The notes below the pieces were generated by a model, which was given only the letters and a program-made list of their open reading frames with translations, did not search any database and had not been told where the DNA came from. A program made the position numbers and the translations under genes. DNA of 64,000 nucleotides from Nodularia spumigena CCY9414 (GTDB taxonomy: Bacteria > Cyanobacteriota > Cyanobacteriia > Cyanobacteriales > Nostocaceae). This document shows, in pieces, positions 1-8,592 of the stretch. The first letter of the stretch is position 1. Every line of letters begins with the position of its first letter. The stretch spans positions 2,907,824 through 2,971,823 of the forward strand of contig NZ_CP007203.1 in the NCBI RefSeq assembly GCF_000340565.2. The letters run 5' to 3'.

Positions 1-1
1 T

Positions 2-76
2 CGAGTTGGAGAGCATTTTAGCATCAAAATAGTGCTGGGAGATGTGATTGTCACAGAAAATTTTATTGTAGCTTAA
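2..76 (+). CDS. 3' end of an upstream gene (partial)
   Basis: An open frame enters from the window edge and ends at TAA 74-76, 20 bp before the ATG of the CHAT gene. Only 24 residues are visible, ending in ...VTENFIVA, too few to assign a family. The close spacing and same strand suggest it is co-transcribed with the CHAT/periplasmic-binding pair and may be a third component of that locus. Confidence 0.45.
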   Translation, partial: RVGEHFSIKIVLGDVIVTENFIVA

Positions 77-96
77 AGTTTGGTATTAAAGAACAA

Positions 97-1572
97 ATGA
101 ACATAGCTATTCTTACGCTAGATATTGACTATAATCACAATGTGAAAGTTGACTTAAAAATTGGAACTGAAGTTATTCGGCAGGTATTACCTTCTTTTTC
201 CAGAATCAAACTATCCTATGAGCAATGGCAAAAAGCTATCAATCAATCAAATAAACCTTCTAGATTAGAAGCAGAAGAACCAAGTAATAGCTTGCCTATT
301 GATTATATCCAAAAGTGTGCAGAGGATTTAGAAACAGAAATTAATCATTGGCTAGATCATGATGGTTTTAAAAAGGGTAAAGAAAGTCTCTTGCGTTTTT
401 TAGAATCATCGAAAAAATCTCCTAGCCGCATAATTATCAAGACTGATGATTTATTCTTACAACGAGTTCCTTGGTATTGTTGGAACATATTGTCAGAATA
501 CAGCAATACTGAAATTACTTTAAGTTCTTATTCATGTACAACTCAAAAAAATTACCTTCCTCCTTATAAAACACAATTAAAATTACTCATCCTCTTAGGC
601 GATCGCACAAATTTTTCTCCGAAACGCGATCAAGATATTATTGAAAACTTAAAAAGAAAAACTCATATAAAAATTGATGTTTTCCCTGCTACCAACCGCA
701 AAAATGAATTATGCAATATAGATAAATTCAAAAAATCTTTAGAAAATATCCTTTCTAATGGATATGATATTATTTTCTTTGTAGGACATGGAGTGGGAGA
801 GAGTGCAAAGCCAACGGATATAATTAGATTTAATATTAATAACACCCACTTAGATATAAAAATATCCGAGTTAAAAAAGCCTCTAAATATGGCAATCAAG
901 AAAGGGTTACGTTTGGCTATATTTAATTCCTGTTTAGGCATGGAAATAGGGCATACTTTAGACCAAAATCATGCTCTAACTACGATTGTGATGCGGGAGA
1001 AGATCAGAGATGATTTCGCCATAGAATTTTTAGATAACTTTCTCAAGTATTTTTATTCAGGACAACCATTATGTCTAGCTGTTAAAGAAGCAAGGGAAAA
1101 ACTTCCAATAAATGGTCATAATTGGCTACCAGTGATTTTTCAAAAGGAGAGTGAAGAATCGATATATCTAAAAGATTGGATACTTCCAAATATTTTAGAA
1201 TTATTGTTTAATGTCGGCTTGACTGGTTTCAATTTCGGCTTAGTAGCAATATTTATTAGCTCTTGGGTATCTACTATCATGATTAGCCATAGTTATTGGC
1301 TTGCAGTATTAATTATCTGTGGTATAATTTCTGGTGTAATATTTGCTTTTTTTCCATATCTAAGCAAGCATAAGTATTTATTAATTTTGGGGATAGTTAC
1401 ACTGGGAACTAGTATAGTTTTTGGATTAATTTATGGTGCTTGGGCTTATGTTTATTCATTCTTAATAGCCTTATTTTCAGTATTTGCTATATCAGTTTTT
1501 TGCCTAATTTATTACCTTCGTCACACTTTGTTCACAATAATTGATTCTTACCTCAAGTTATCACAAAAGTAA
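97..1572 (+). CDS. Membrane-bound CHAT-domain (caspase-like) protein
   Basis: The 491-residue protein has an N-terminal cytoplasmic part of about 365 residues and four hydrophobic segments near 372-392, 398-419, 427-446 and 450-474. The soluble part shows the hallmarks of a CHAT peptidase: a hydrophobic strand leading to VGHGVGE (His231) and another leading to FNSCLG (Cys279), the expected His-Cys dyad, plus a VPWYCWN segment like the LPW..W motif upstream in this family. CHAT proteins are caspase-clan proteases or scaffolds, often in bacterial signalling or conflict systems. The substrate is unknown. The TAA is followed 6 bp later by the ATG of a periplasmic-binding protein gene, so the two are probably translated together. 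The family call is by motif, not by search. Confidence 0.72.
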   Translation: MNIAILTLDIDYNHNVKVDLKIGTEVIRQVLPSFSRIKLSYEQWQKAINQSNKPSRLEAEEPSNSLPIDYIQKCAEDLETEINHWLDHDGFKKGKESLLRFLESSKKSPSRIIIKTDDLFLQRVPWYCWNILSEYSNTEITLSSYSCTTQKNYLPPYKTQLKLLILLGDRTNFSPKRDQDIIENLKRKTHIKIDVFPATNRKNELCNIDKFKKSLENILSNGYDIIFFVGHGVGESAKPTDIIRFNINNTHLDIKISELKKPLNMAIKKGLRLAIFNSCLGMEIGHTLDQNHALTTIVMREKIRDDFAIEFLDNFLKYFYSGQPLCLAVKEAREKLPINGHNWLPVIFQKESEESIYLKDWILPNILELLFNVGLTGFNFGLVAIFISSWVSTIMISHSYWLAVLIICGIISGVIFAFFPYLSKHKYLLILGIVTLGTSIVFGLIYGAWAYVYSFLIALFSVFAISVFCLIYYLRHTLFTIIDSYLKLSQK

Positions 1573-1578
1573 TTGCAA

Positions 1579-3051
1579 ATGTTAAACAGACAATTAAATC
1601 GGCGTGAATGGATTTATTTAATTATATCCGTTATCTTAACAGTTAGCATATCTTCAGGATTTGCCAGTCAGATTGCTTCTATTCCAAACAAATTTTTATG
1701 TGAAATTGAGGATAGTCCTTTAAATATAAATTGTCAGGAAAAATTAATTAGTTTTGGAGACAAGCAATTGATTCCCACAGATATAGAGAAAAATATAGAA
1801 AAAAAGTTAGATAGAAATAATTTTCATGATTATAAACAACAAGGTATAGAACTATTATTTAGGATTAAAGCTCCAGCTAATGCAGTAGACAAATTTCAAC
1901 AGGCGTTTGCAATCTATCCTGACCCTGAAACACTAATTTATAAAAATAACGCCCAATCTCAAAGTCATTCACATCTCCAGATTGCTGTCAGTGTTCCAAT
2001 TAGTCATAAATTATATATAGCAGAGGAAATTTTACGCGGTGTCGCTCAGGCTCAAAATGAGATAAATCAGAGTAATGACCGTATAAATGGTAAGTGGTTA
2101 CAAGTAGGTATTGCAGATGATAAAAATGATATTCCCGTTGCCAAAAAAATAGCTGAACAAGCTATTAGCAATACTAATATTCTTGCGATGGTTGGGCATA
2201 ATGCTAGTAAAATTTCTACAGAGGTTGCTAAGATTTATAATGATAACAAATTAGTGATGGTAACACCCACTAGTTACGACTTGGATATAACTAATCCTCA
2301 ATATGAGTATATCTTCAAAATTGTACCTAATGTAAATATTTTAGTTAATCATCTGAGAAAATATTATAATTCACAAAATTATAAACAATTATTTATTTGC
2401 TTTGATAGCAAAGAGCAAGTTAGTACCAACTTCAAAAGGCTATTTACAGACATTGAAGCTCAGGTTGTTTCGGAGGATGACGACTGTAATGTGTCAAAAA
2501 ATAATTTTCAACCAAATACTGCAATTTCAAAAGCTCAAGCTATGCAAGCAGACAGCTTGCTCTTGGCAACATCAGTTACGACAATTAATTCATTTATAGA
2601 TTTAGCAAAAGCAAGTAAAGGACGACTAGCTTTATTTAGTACTTCCACTCTGTACACAGATGAAATACTATCAAAAGCAAAGGAAGCTCTTAAAAACATG
2701 GTGCTAGTTACTCCTTGGCATCCAGATGCTTTTGCAAATAATCCTTTTCCCCTGAAAGCAGAACAAATGTGGCAGAGAAAAGTCAATTGGCGAACTGCTA
2801 TGGCTTATGATGCCACCAAAGTTATTATCGAAGGACTGAAGCGAAATACAAATCGTGAAGAATTACCAAAAGAACTACACAAAAACATACCAATATGTGG
2901 ATCAACTGGTGAAATTAGTTTTCAATCAGGTGAACGTCGGCAACCGCAAGCTTTTATCATCAAAGTTGTTGAGGATAATGATACTGGCTATGACTTTATC
3001 TTAGATTCAACAGCAGAAAACAATTCTGGAAAAAGTTGCAACAACCAATAG
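1579..3051 (+). CDS. Membrane-anchored type 1 periplasmic-binding (Leu/Ile/Val-binding-like) protein
   Basis: The 490-residue protein has a single N-terminal hydrophobic segment (about residues 12-30), a linker of about 100 residues, then a type 1 periplasmic-binding fold from about residue 130. The fold is recognised from LQIAVSVPIS, LRGVAQAQNEIN, LAMVGHNASKIS, VTPTSYD and a C-terminal AMAYDATKVIIEGL stretch typical of the Peripla_BP_6 family. A TTG at 1573 is in frame, but ATG 1579 is the better start. No ABC permease or ATPase gene lies nearby, so a sensory role with the upstream CHAT protein is more likely than transport. The ligand cannot be told; related domains bind amino acids or amides. 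Confidence 0.72.
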   Translation: MLNRQLNRREWIYLIISVILTVSISSGFASQIASIPNKFLCEIEDSPLNINCQEKLISFGDKQLIPTDIEKNIEKKLDRNNFHDYKQQGIELLFRIKAPANAVDKFQQAFAIYPDPETLIYKNNAQSQSHSHLQIAVSVPISHKLYIAEEILRGVAQAQNEINQSNDRINGKWLQVGIADDKNDIPVAKKIAEQAISNTNILAMVGHNASKISTEVAKIYNDNKLVMVTPTSYDLDITNPQYEYIFKIVPNVNILVNHLRKYYNSQNYKQLFICFDSKEQVSTNFKRLFTDIEAQVVSEDDDCNVSKNNFQPNTAISKAQAMQADSLLLATSVTTINSFIDLAKASKGRLALFSTSTLYTDEILSKAKEALKNMVLVTPWHPDAFANNPFPLKAEQMWQRKVNWRTAMAYDATKVIIEGLKRNTNREELPKELHKNIPICGSTGEISFQSGERRQPQAFIIKVVEDNDTGYDFILDSTAENNSGKSCNNQ

Positions 3052-3159
3052 TAAAGAGAAGTGAAGAAAGTTCAAACCTTAAATTTTTTCGATTGAGGTT
3101 TGTGTGAATTGAGAAGGCAATTAGAATATACAGCAGTTTTCATTTTGGTAGGTACGTTC

Positions 3160-3233
3160 GGGCGGGCAGGATGCCCACCCCACAAGAGTTTCACTGTTCC
3201 TCCTTGTACCTTATCTACCTGCAACCTACTGTA
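3160..3233. repeat. GGGCGGGCA/TGCCCACCCC dispersed repeat
   Basis: A short palindrome (GGGCGGGCA-gga-TGCCCACCCC) is followed by a conserved tail beginning ACAAGAGTTTCACTGTT and ending GCAACCTACTGTA. Near-copies lie at 19906-19982 and 20065-20142, and a tail-less relative at 31920-31971. It fills much of the 309-bp gap between the binding-protein gene and the 2H phosphoesterase gene; nothing else is recognised there. Confidence 0.75.
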
Positions 3234-3360
3234 AATGTAAAAGTAAACACTGTGTTAAAAGTTTTAAATGTCTCGTTATGCAGCCAGTATGTTACGGGTT
3301 ATCTCCCTCTGGATGGTATCAAATTACTGAGGGTATGAAGCACCGAAGAAAACACCAAAA

Positions 3361-3948
3361 CTATTTAATGTCTGATTTGTCAGTATTTATCAGGTTTTGG
3401 GTTTCAGAGCAGCAGAATGCAAACTCTGATTTGATATTCCAACGCTGACCGTCATGAAGTAGCAGTGTTAAATTTTCCGCCATAAAGTTAAAATCTAAGG
3501 AACGTTGGACAAATTCTGGCCAAGCAGCTCTAAAATTTTGTTTTGTTAAATCCCGAAATGCAACTGTGAGATGGGGGGTAAAGGGGCGAGTTTGAGATGT
3601 TTTATCAACAATTTCTAAATTATTTTCTACATAAGCCATTAATTCAGCTTGCAATGTCAAAAGTGCTTGACTTTTAACTACATCTATGTATATGACGCGG
3701 GGAGGAAAAGCTGCATAACCGTTGAGTGTAATTGGTATTGACTGTTGTTTATGAGCAAAGTCTTTCAGGGCTGCTTCTAGCTGTGGAATGTTAGCATCTG
3801 ACCATTCAAAGGGCGGTTGCAAGGTAATATGAGGCGGCGACTTTTGGGCCCCACAACTGGCATAATGATCAGCGAAGTGCTGTTTAATTTCGTTGGCGTA
3901 GTCCTGAATGTGCTGTGGTGGTAGCAGGGCGATGAAAAAACGGCTCAT
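3361..3948 (-). CDS. 2'-5' RNA ligase / 2H phosphoesterase family protein
   Basis: The start is ATG 3948 (MSRFFIALLPP), where the family's conserved N-terminus begins; the longer frame to 4044 only adds residues unlike the family. The 195-residue protein carries both signature tetrads, HITL (His40) and HLTV (His126), which form the active site of 2H phosphoesterases (ThpR/LigT family). Known members hydrolyse 2',3'-cyclic phosphates or join RNA ends in vitro; the substrate here is unknown. The gene is divergent from the YciI gene with 79 bp between starts. Confidence 0.82.
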   Translation of the reverse strand: MSRFFIALLPPQHIQDYANEIKQHFADHYASCGAQKSPPHITLQPPFEWSDANIPQLEAALKDFAHKQQSIPITLNGYAAFPPRVIYIDVVKSQALLTLQAELMAYVENNLEIVDKTSQTRPFTPHLTVAFRDLTKQNFRAAWPEFVQRSLDFNFMAENLTLLLHDGQRWNIKSEFAFCCSETQNLINTDKSDIK

Positions 3949-4027
3949 ATAAGTTGATGTTGAACAGCGAAGCTTAAAGAATATTACAAATATATATACG
4001 ATACAAAAATCAAGAGGTTGCCCGCAA

Positions 4028-4294
4028 ATGCCTTTGTTCGTCAAAATTGAAGCTGGTAAAGTCGATAAACCGATTTTTGACCAATACGTACCCGCCCATA
4101 AAGCCTATGTTGAAGATTTGATTGCCAAAGGACACAAAGCCAGAACAGGCTATTGGGCAGGAGACAGGGGGGGAATGTTGATCTTTGAGGCGGTTTCTAT
4201 GGATGAAGCCCAAGCAATTGTGGCTCTTGATCCATTGGTGCAGAACGATTGTGTGAGTTATCAGCTTTATGAATGGAAAATTGTTGTGGAGTAA
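4028..4294 (+). CDS. YciI family protein
   Basis: The 88-residue protein is a compact ferredoxin-like YciI domain. The recognisable features are the N-terminal strand MPLFVKIEAG, a helix containing H22 (PAHKAYV), the GGMLIFEA strand and the ALDPLVQNDCV segment that corresponds to the conserved DP motif. Family members are small dimeric proteins of uncertain enzymatic role, sometimes linked to dehalogenation or muconolactone-like chemistry. The gene stands alone, divergent from the 2H phosphoesterase gene and just upstream of the SRP RNA. Confidence 0.8.
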   Translation: MPLFVKIEAGKVDKPIFDQYVPAHKAYVEDLIAKGHKARTGYWAGDRGGMLIFEAVSMDEAQAIVALDPLVQNDCVSYQLYEWKIVVE

Positions 4295-4318
4295 CACACA
4301 CTTACAGAGTTTTCATGT

Positions 4319-4324
4319 TATACT
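4319..4324 (+). promoter_or_regulatory. -10 box of the SRP RNA gene
   Basis: TATACT ends 8 bp before the predicted 5' end of the SRP RNA at 4333. No good -35 match is seen at 17 bp spacing. Confidence 0.5.
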
Positions 4325-4332
4325 GATGTTTA

Positions 4333-4427
4333 GACCTGGATCTACGCGACTGTAACGCCCAAATCTTGTCAGAACCGGAAGGTGGCAGCAATACGGGATG
4401 CTTATGGTAGGCGTAGTCTCCGGGTCG
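4333..4427 (+). ncRNA. ffs: Signal recognition particle RNA (small, 4.5S type)
   Basis: The apical domain contains the universal SRP motif: GTCAGAACCGGAAGGTGGCAG at about 4368-4388, close to the E. coli GTCAGGTCCGGAAGGAAGCAG. The two ends pair to form the closing helix: GACCTGGA at 4333-4340 with TCTCCGGGTC at 4417-4426, continued by CTACGC with GCGTAG. The length of about 95 nt fits the bacterial small SRP RNA, which binds Ffh to target membrane proteins. The exact 3' end is uncertain. Confidence 0.9.
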
Positions 4428-4456
4428 CCCTATTTTGTTAGGAGCGGTCAGCAGCA

Positions 4457-4858
4457 ATGCCTGGTTTTGGAGATTTTGTTCAAAAAGCTTTTTACCTCGG
4501 TGTCGGGTTAGCTTCCTACGCAGGTGAGAAAGCAGGCGGAAAGTGGGGCGAACTGCGATCGCAAGTTCAAAAACTGGCGGATGAAATGGTGGCAAAGGGC
4601 GAAATGAATACAGAAGAAGCCCGCCGTTTCGTCGAAGATATGATGAAGCAAGCTCAACAGCCGCCCAAACCGAGTGAAACGCCGGAGAAATCATCAGCTT
4701 CTGAACCCCGCCGCATTGAAATTTTAGAAGAAGATGAAGCGGGAACTGCCAAAGATTCCCCAAAATCAGCAGATTCTTCAGCAGATAATGTTGATCACTT
4801 GCGTGAACAAGTGTTACAACTGCAAAGAGAATTACAAGACCTGCAAAAAGATAAGTAA
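4457..4858 (+). CDS. Phasin-like coiled-coil protein
   Basis: The 133-residue protein starts MPGFGDFVQKAFYLGVGLASYAGE, then a helical segment (to about residue 68) resembling the polyhydroxyalkanoate granule-associated (phasin/PhaI-like) family. A charged, proline/serine-rich middle follows, and a C-terminal leucine-zipper-like coil (LREQVLQLQRELQDLQK). Similar small proteins are common in cyanobacteria, but the link to PHA granules is only an annotation by similarity; no pha genes lie nearby. The gene begins 30 bp after the SRP RNA and may share its transcript. Confidence 0.7.
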   Translation: MPGFGDFVQKAFYLGVGLASYAGEKAGGKWGELRSQVQKLADEMVAKGEMNTEEARRFVEDMMKQAQQPPKPSETPEKSSASEPRRIEILEEDEAGTAKDSPKSADSSADNVDHLREQVLQLQRELQDLQKDK

Positions 4859-4988
4859 GCAGTTAGAAGCATATAGACATAGCTTTATGTGCAGAAACTT
4901 GATAATATACATTGCCTAGGATGTAGTATAGTGCTATAAGCCTGTTAGCACTAAGCGTCCTGTTTATATTCGGTAAGGGCGTAGGTTT

Positions 4989-5396
4989 ATGGAACAATGG
5001 CAAAAAGATTTAGCAGAAGTAGTGGAAACCGTGGCTGATGAAGTAGAACGTTTCTTCCTGGGAATGACTGAAATGGTAGATATATTTTTTGAACTCAGCG
5101 AAGAATTTTCTGATCATGTCCAAAATTCTATCGCTACTGAAATTGACCAGTATTTCCAGGAACTGACTGACCCAGTTTTGGAATTATACTGGGACTTGGA
5201 AGATGTGGTGGGAGATGGAGATCCTGGTTTTCCTTACGGGGTAGAACCTACTCTAGAAAAAAATCCGGCTTGTGTTGGTTGTCATCATTACCACGGTCAG
5301 GTTTATGGTGGTAATCTATTAGTCTGTGGGATGCATCCTCATGGGTGGGATGATGCAAATTGTCCTGATTGGGAAAAGGAGGAGGAGAGGTTTTAA
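4989..5396 (+). CDS. Conserved cyanobacterial protein with Cys/His-rich C-terminus
   Basis: The function of this 135-residue protein is not recognised. Residues 1-75 are acidic and helical, and the segment ELYWDLEDVVGDGDPGFPYG leads to a short domain with PACVGCHHYHG, VCGMHPHG and NCPDW. The four Cys and several His in about 40 residues suggest a bound metal ion, zinc or iron. The ORF is clearly coding: the start follows a purine-rich stretch, and the repeat that begins at 5395 overlaps the stop. Confidence 0.68.
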   Translation: MEQWQKDLAEVVETVADEVERFFLGMTEMVDIFFELSEEFSDHVQNSIATEIDQYFQELTDPVLELYWDLEDVVGDGDPGFPYGVEPTLEKNPACVGCHHYHGQVYGGNLLVCGMHPHGWDDANCPDWEKEEERF

Positions 5397-5437
5397 ACGC
5401 AGAGGGGCGCTAAGGTTAACGCAAAGGTACGCAGAGT
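5395..5437. repeat. CGCAGAGG-type interspersed repeat
   Basis: The sequence contains ACGCAGAGG, GCGCTAAGGTTAACGCAAAGG and TACGCAGAG in tandem. Relatives occur at 5862-5920, 10488-10530, 24173-24195 and 30819-30862. It separates the Cys/His-rich gene from queF. Confidence 0.7.
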
Positions 5438-5470
5438 TTTTGGATTTAAAAGTTATATATTGAAAGCAGT

Positions 5471-5857
5471 ATGAGCAATTTGTCTCCTGAGATGAAGTAT
5501 GGTGAACGTGAGATTACTGAGGGTAAGTTAATTACTTTTCCTAATCCGCGTGTGGGTAGGCGTTATGATGTGAGTATTTCTTTGCCGGAATTTACTTGTA
5601 AGTGTCCGTTTTCGGGTTATCCTGATTTTGCGACGATTTATATTACCTATGTTCCTGATGAGCGTGTGGTAGAATTGAAGGCTCTGAAGCTGTATATTAA
5701 TAGTTATCGCGATCGCTATATTTCTCATGAAGAATCTGCCAATCAGATTTTAGATGATTTTGTGGCTGCTTGTGATCCTTTAGAAGTCACAGTCAAGGCA
5801 GATTTTACTCCCCGTGGTAATGTCCATACCGTAGTAGAAGTACATCATCAGAAATAG
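5471..5857 (+). CDS. queF: NADPH-dependent 7-cyano-7-deazaguanine reductase (preQ1 synthase)
   Basis: QueF reduces the nitrile of preQ0 to the aminomethyl group of preQ1, the last free-base step of queuosine biosynthesis before insertion into tRNA. The 128-residue length fits the short, homomeric YkvM type. The catalytic cysteine is Cys45 in CKCPFSGYPDFA, with Asp52 as the matching acid. The NADPH-binding QueF motif ELKALKLYINSYRD is at 69-82. The gene stands alone, flanked by repeats; no preQ1 riboswitch was recognised upstream. Confidence 0.93.
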   Translation: MSNLSPEMKYGEREITEGKLITFPNPRVGRRYDVSISLPEFTCKCPFSGYPDFATIYITYVPDERVVELKALKLYINSYRDRYISHEESANQILDDFVAACDPLEVTVKADFTPRGNVHTVVEVHHQK

Positions 5858-5861
5858 ATGT

Positions 5862-5920
5862 CAACGCAGAGGAAAAACTCCGCGTACCTCTGCGCTAACC
5901 TTCGCGTACCTTTGCGTTAA
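5862..5920. repeat. CGCAGAGG-type interspersed repeat
   Basis: CAACGCAGAGG is followed by the inverted units CCGCGTACCTCTGCGCTAACC and TTCGCGTACCTTTGCGTTAAA. Its last bases overlap the TAA of ccs1 (5917-5919), so the repeat occupies the whole gap between the convergent queF and ccs1 genes. Confidence 0.7.
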
Positions 5921-7290
5921 ACTCCAGATTTAGAACTCAAATTATCTAATATCTCTAATACTTCTTGTTCAAAAGCAACTTGGGCGCGGTTAGTCTTACC
6001 ACCAATATACAAGCGATCGCCTGTTTTTAATGCCCAAATTTGGGAGTGAGAGAAATAACTCATGGTTGCGCCTAACATTAATAAGGCGAATCCTGTGTAA
6101 ACTAGGGGGATACCTGGGTCAGATTTAATTTGTAAACCAGTGCTTCCCAGAACATCGACAATTTTCAGATTTACGCCATTGACTTTGGCTGACATTCCCG
6201 TGCGTACTGTGTCTACTAACTTCCCGGTGGAATCATATATTAATACCATTCCTTGCAAGTCTTTGGCAATTACAGAAACGCCATCACTCAAATCTGGTTT
6301 AGTGGGTATCCAACTTCCCCAAATGCGTCCTTTGCCGTTGGTGTCTAATGCCGCCATCGGTAACTGAAATATGGGACTATTATTAAATTGAATGCGAACT
6401 GCTGAGATTCCCCAATCAGTTTGATAAAATGTTACTCCATTATAACGCAAAGGTTGGTTAACGAAAATCTTTTTCTGGTCAACTTCTTCTCCCTGTTTAT
6501 CCAAGACTGACATATCTGAATAAAATTGGTCGATTCCACCAGTGGGAGTATAATCAATCCAAAAACGATTTACCCGCACAGACCAATCTTTGAGAATTTG
6601 GAAATTTGCCCAGGGACCAGCATCTATAATATTCTTGACTTGAAATGTATCACCACTAGATATCATTTCTTGAGCCATAAATCCAGTCATCGCGCCGAGA
6701 ATTCCCCCCAGGAGAATAGTTACAATACCCACATGGACAATAATCGGTCCGATACGTCCAATTATTCCCTTGCGCGCGTAGAGAATATGATCTTTTTCTG
6801 GTTCTTGAAAGATTTTATAACGGCGATTTTGTAAGAGTTCGTTTAAAGAATTGAGGGAACCGGTATCTAGTTCAGCGCTCAAGGCTAATTTTTGGAATTT
6901 CCGGGGTTCTTCGTAATATTTCCAGCGTCTGGCGGTTTTTAAAGCTGGTAACTGACGGGTAAATGTACAAGCTGTGAGACTCGTACCAAATAAAATTAAT
7001 AAACCGAGAAACCACCAAGTGCGATATACATGGTCTAAACCAATTACCTGAATTACCTTCCAAGTCAGGAAACCAAATAATGCTGGATGTTCGGGGTAGT
7101 TAGACTGATAATATGCAGGTGACTGACCTTGCTCAATGACTGTGCCACTGATGCTAAAAACAGCGATAATTAATAAGAGTGCGATCGCTAGTCGTAAATT
7201 AGTCAGTACAGGTAAAATCTCCCTGCGTAAAAATCGCCCAGGCACTAACCACCAATTTAATTCTGTGGACGCTGAATTTTCTACAGTCAT
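5917..7290 (-). CDS. ccs1: Cytochrome c biogenesis protein Ccs1 (ResB family)
   Basis: Ccs1 works with CcsA in system II cytochrome c maturation, carrying heme to the lumen side of the thylakoid or plasma membrane for ligation to apocytochromes c. The 457-residue protein has the ResB layout: transmembrane segments near 30-52, 95-115 and 175-200, a large soluble lumenal domain, and a final segment near 400-420. Characteristic stretches are [24 protein letters not shown] and [18 protein letters not shown]. The next gene on this strand, ccdA, supplies reductant for the same pathway. Confidence 0.93.
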   Translation of the reverse strand: MTVENSASTELNWWLVPGRFLRREILPVLTNLRLAIALLLIIAVFSISGTVIEQGQSPAYYQSNYPEHPALFGFLTWKVIQVIGLDHVYRTWWFLGLLILFGTSLTACTFTRQLPALKTARRWKYYEEPRKFQKLALSAELDTGSLNSLNELLQNRRYKIFQEPEKDHILYARKGIIGRIGPIIVHVGIVTILLGGILGAMTGFMAQEMISSGDTFQVKNIIDAGPWANFQILKDWSVRVNRFWIDYTPTGGIDQFYSDMSVLDKQGEEVDQKKIFVNQPLRYNGVTFYQTDWGISAVRIQFNNSPIFQLPMAALDTNGKGRIWGSWIPTKPDLSDGVSVIAKDLQGMVLIYDSTGKLVDTVRTGMSAKVNGVNLKIVDVLGSTGLQIKSDPGIPLVYTGFALLMLGATMSYFSHSQIWALKTGDRLYIGGKTNRAQVAFEQEVLEILDNLSSKSGV

Positions 7291-7295
7291 ACAAT

Positions 7296-7375
7296 TTTAG
7301 ATTTTGGATTTTAGATTTTAGATTTATTCCTGAATCTAGGGACTTGAGAATTTTAAATTTCGGATTTTAGATGTA
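7296..7375. repeat. AATCCAAAATC-type short tandem repeat
   Basis: The gap between ccdA and ccs1 is built of ATTTTAGATTTTGG-like units (reverse complement CCAAAATCTAAAAT). The same repeat family appears in frame inside nifJ near 11785, 12608 and 13616. Confidence 0.7.
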
Positions 7376-7381
7376 ACACTA

Positions 7382-8122
7382 TTAAAAACTTCCCAAAGGA
7401 AATCGAGAAATTAAAGAAAATACCCCAAATGCTACTAATAGCACACCGCTAACGGGATTAATCCAACCAGACCAGCGCCGCAGTTCTAGCAGCTTTTTAA
7501 TCGAAGCCGTAAAAGTACCTGCTAAAATCAAAGGTGCTACATAACCCGCCGTATAGGATAGTAACAAAATAGCGCCGAGAATTAAATCTTGTGTACTCGC
7601 AACCCAACCCAGCAAACTAGCTAAAACCGGGGTACTACAAGGAGACGCGACCAAACCGAAAGTTAACCCCAGGGAATAAGAACGCACACCCGGCGGTAAA
7701 TCTTGGGAAATCCAATTAGTTTCACCCAGGGAGGGAAATTGTATAGGTAAGGCTTCTAGCAAGTTCAACCCCATGAGAATGGCGATAATACTGACGATAA
7801 TTGGTAAGCCGATTCCCACTTGACCATAGACTTTTCCTACAAAAGCTGCTATAATACCCATCCCTGCTAAAGTCGTTGCTAAACCCAAAGCAAACCATGT
7901 CGATTGTGCGGCTGCTTGGAGGCGACCTTTGGCTTCATAACCCCCGATGTAACCAATGGTAATTGGTAGCATGGACAGCATACAAGGGGTAAGACTGGTG
8001 AGTAAGCCGGCGGTGAAAATAATGCCAATACTGAGTAAGCTGAGGTGCGTTAATTGGTTAGATACTAGGGTGTTGGCAAATTGTTCTAGTTCGTAAAGTC
8101 GTGTTTGTAGAGTCTCCAGCAT
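7382..8122 (-). CDS. ccdA: Cytochrome c biogenesis thiol-transport protein CcdA
   Basis: CcdA passes electrons from stromal/cytoplasmic thioredoxin across the membrane to keep apocytochrome CXXCH cysteines reduced for heme attachment. ATG 8122 (MLETLQTRLYELEQFAN) is preferred; an ATG at 8161 would add 13 residues unlike the family. The 246-residue protein has six hydrophobic segments and the conserved cysteines in LTPCMLSMLPI and SPCSTPVLAS. It lies 91 bp upstream of ccs1 on the same strand, a pairing often seen in cyanobacteria. Confidence 0.93.
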   Translation of the reverse strand: MLETLQTRLYELEQFANTLVSNQLTHLSLLSIGIIFTAGLLTSLTPCMLSMLPITIGYIGGYEAKGRLQAAAQSTWFALGLATTLAGMGIIAAFVGKVYGQVGIGLPIIVSIIAILMGLNLLEALPIQFPSLGETNWISQDLPPGVRSYSLGLTFGLVASPCSTPVLASLLGWVASTQDLILGAILLLSYTAGYVAPLILAGTFTASIKKLLELRRWSGWINPVSGVLLVAFGVFSLISRFPLGSF

Positions 8123-8184
8123 GGGAATTTTTAAGCTGCAAATGCTTGTTATATTTAGCATTCTAACTTATTTTTGGCAGATAT

Positions 8185-8589
8185 TTAACCTTGCAACCAA
8201 TCCTCTAATTTTAAATTAGGTATTCTTAATAAATCCGAATCATGGGAAACTAAAATAAGATTATGAATCATAGCTGTAGCTGCTATAAATACATCTGCGT
8301 CTTGGATTGGTAAACCTCTAATTTTTAAATCAGCATGAATTTCGGTGGCTTTTTTAAATATTGCCATATCAGCTAATAGTAAAACAGGGTAGTCATTGCA
8401 TAATTTCTCGAAATAAAGTAACTTTCTACTAGCTTTTATCGCTAAAAGTCCCCTTTCAATTTCATAGTAAGTCATGCCACTAATGAAAAATTTTTTATTT
8501 TGAATACGTATGTTATCTAGCGGTTTGATGACTTTGGGATTATTTTTTAAAATAGCCGATACAATGTTAGTATCTAGGAGATAATTCAT
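8185..8589 (-). CDS. vapC: PIN-domain toxin, VapC type
   Basis: The 134-residue protein opens with MNYLLDTNIVS and has the acidic residues of a PIN nuclease: Asp6, Glu43 in YYEIERG, Asp97/Asp99 in IQDADVFIAATA and Asp117 in SHDSDLL. VapC toxins cleave tRNA or rRNA when freed from their antitoxin. The gene starts 3 bp after the stop of a small upstream gene, the usual antitoxin-toxin arrangement. All active-site acids are present, so it looks functional. Confidence 0.85.
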   Translation of the reverse strand: MNYLLDTNIVSAILKNNPKVIKPLDNIRIQNKKFFISGMTYYEIERGLLAIKASRKLLYFEKLCNDYPVLLLADMAIFKKATEIHADLKIRGLPIQDADVFIAATAMIHNLILVSHDSDLLRIPNLKLEDWLQG

Positions 8590-8592
8590 CTT

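Noticed and set aside
663-941. Minus-strand ORF inside the CHAT gene
   Set aside because: It lies fully within a well-supported gene, has no family features and is explained by base composition.
4302-4763. Long minus-strand ORF over the SRP RNA and phasin-like gene
   Set aside because: It overlaps an RNA gene and a better supported gene on the other strand; Ser/Pro/His-rich translation typical of a shadow frame.
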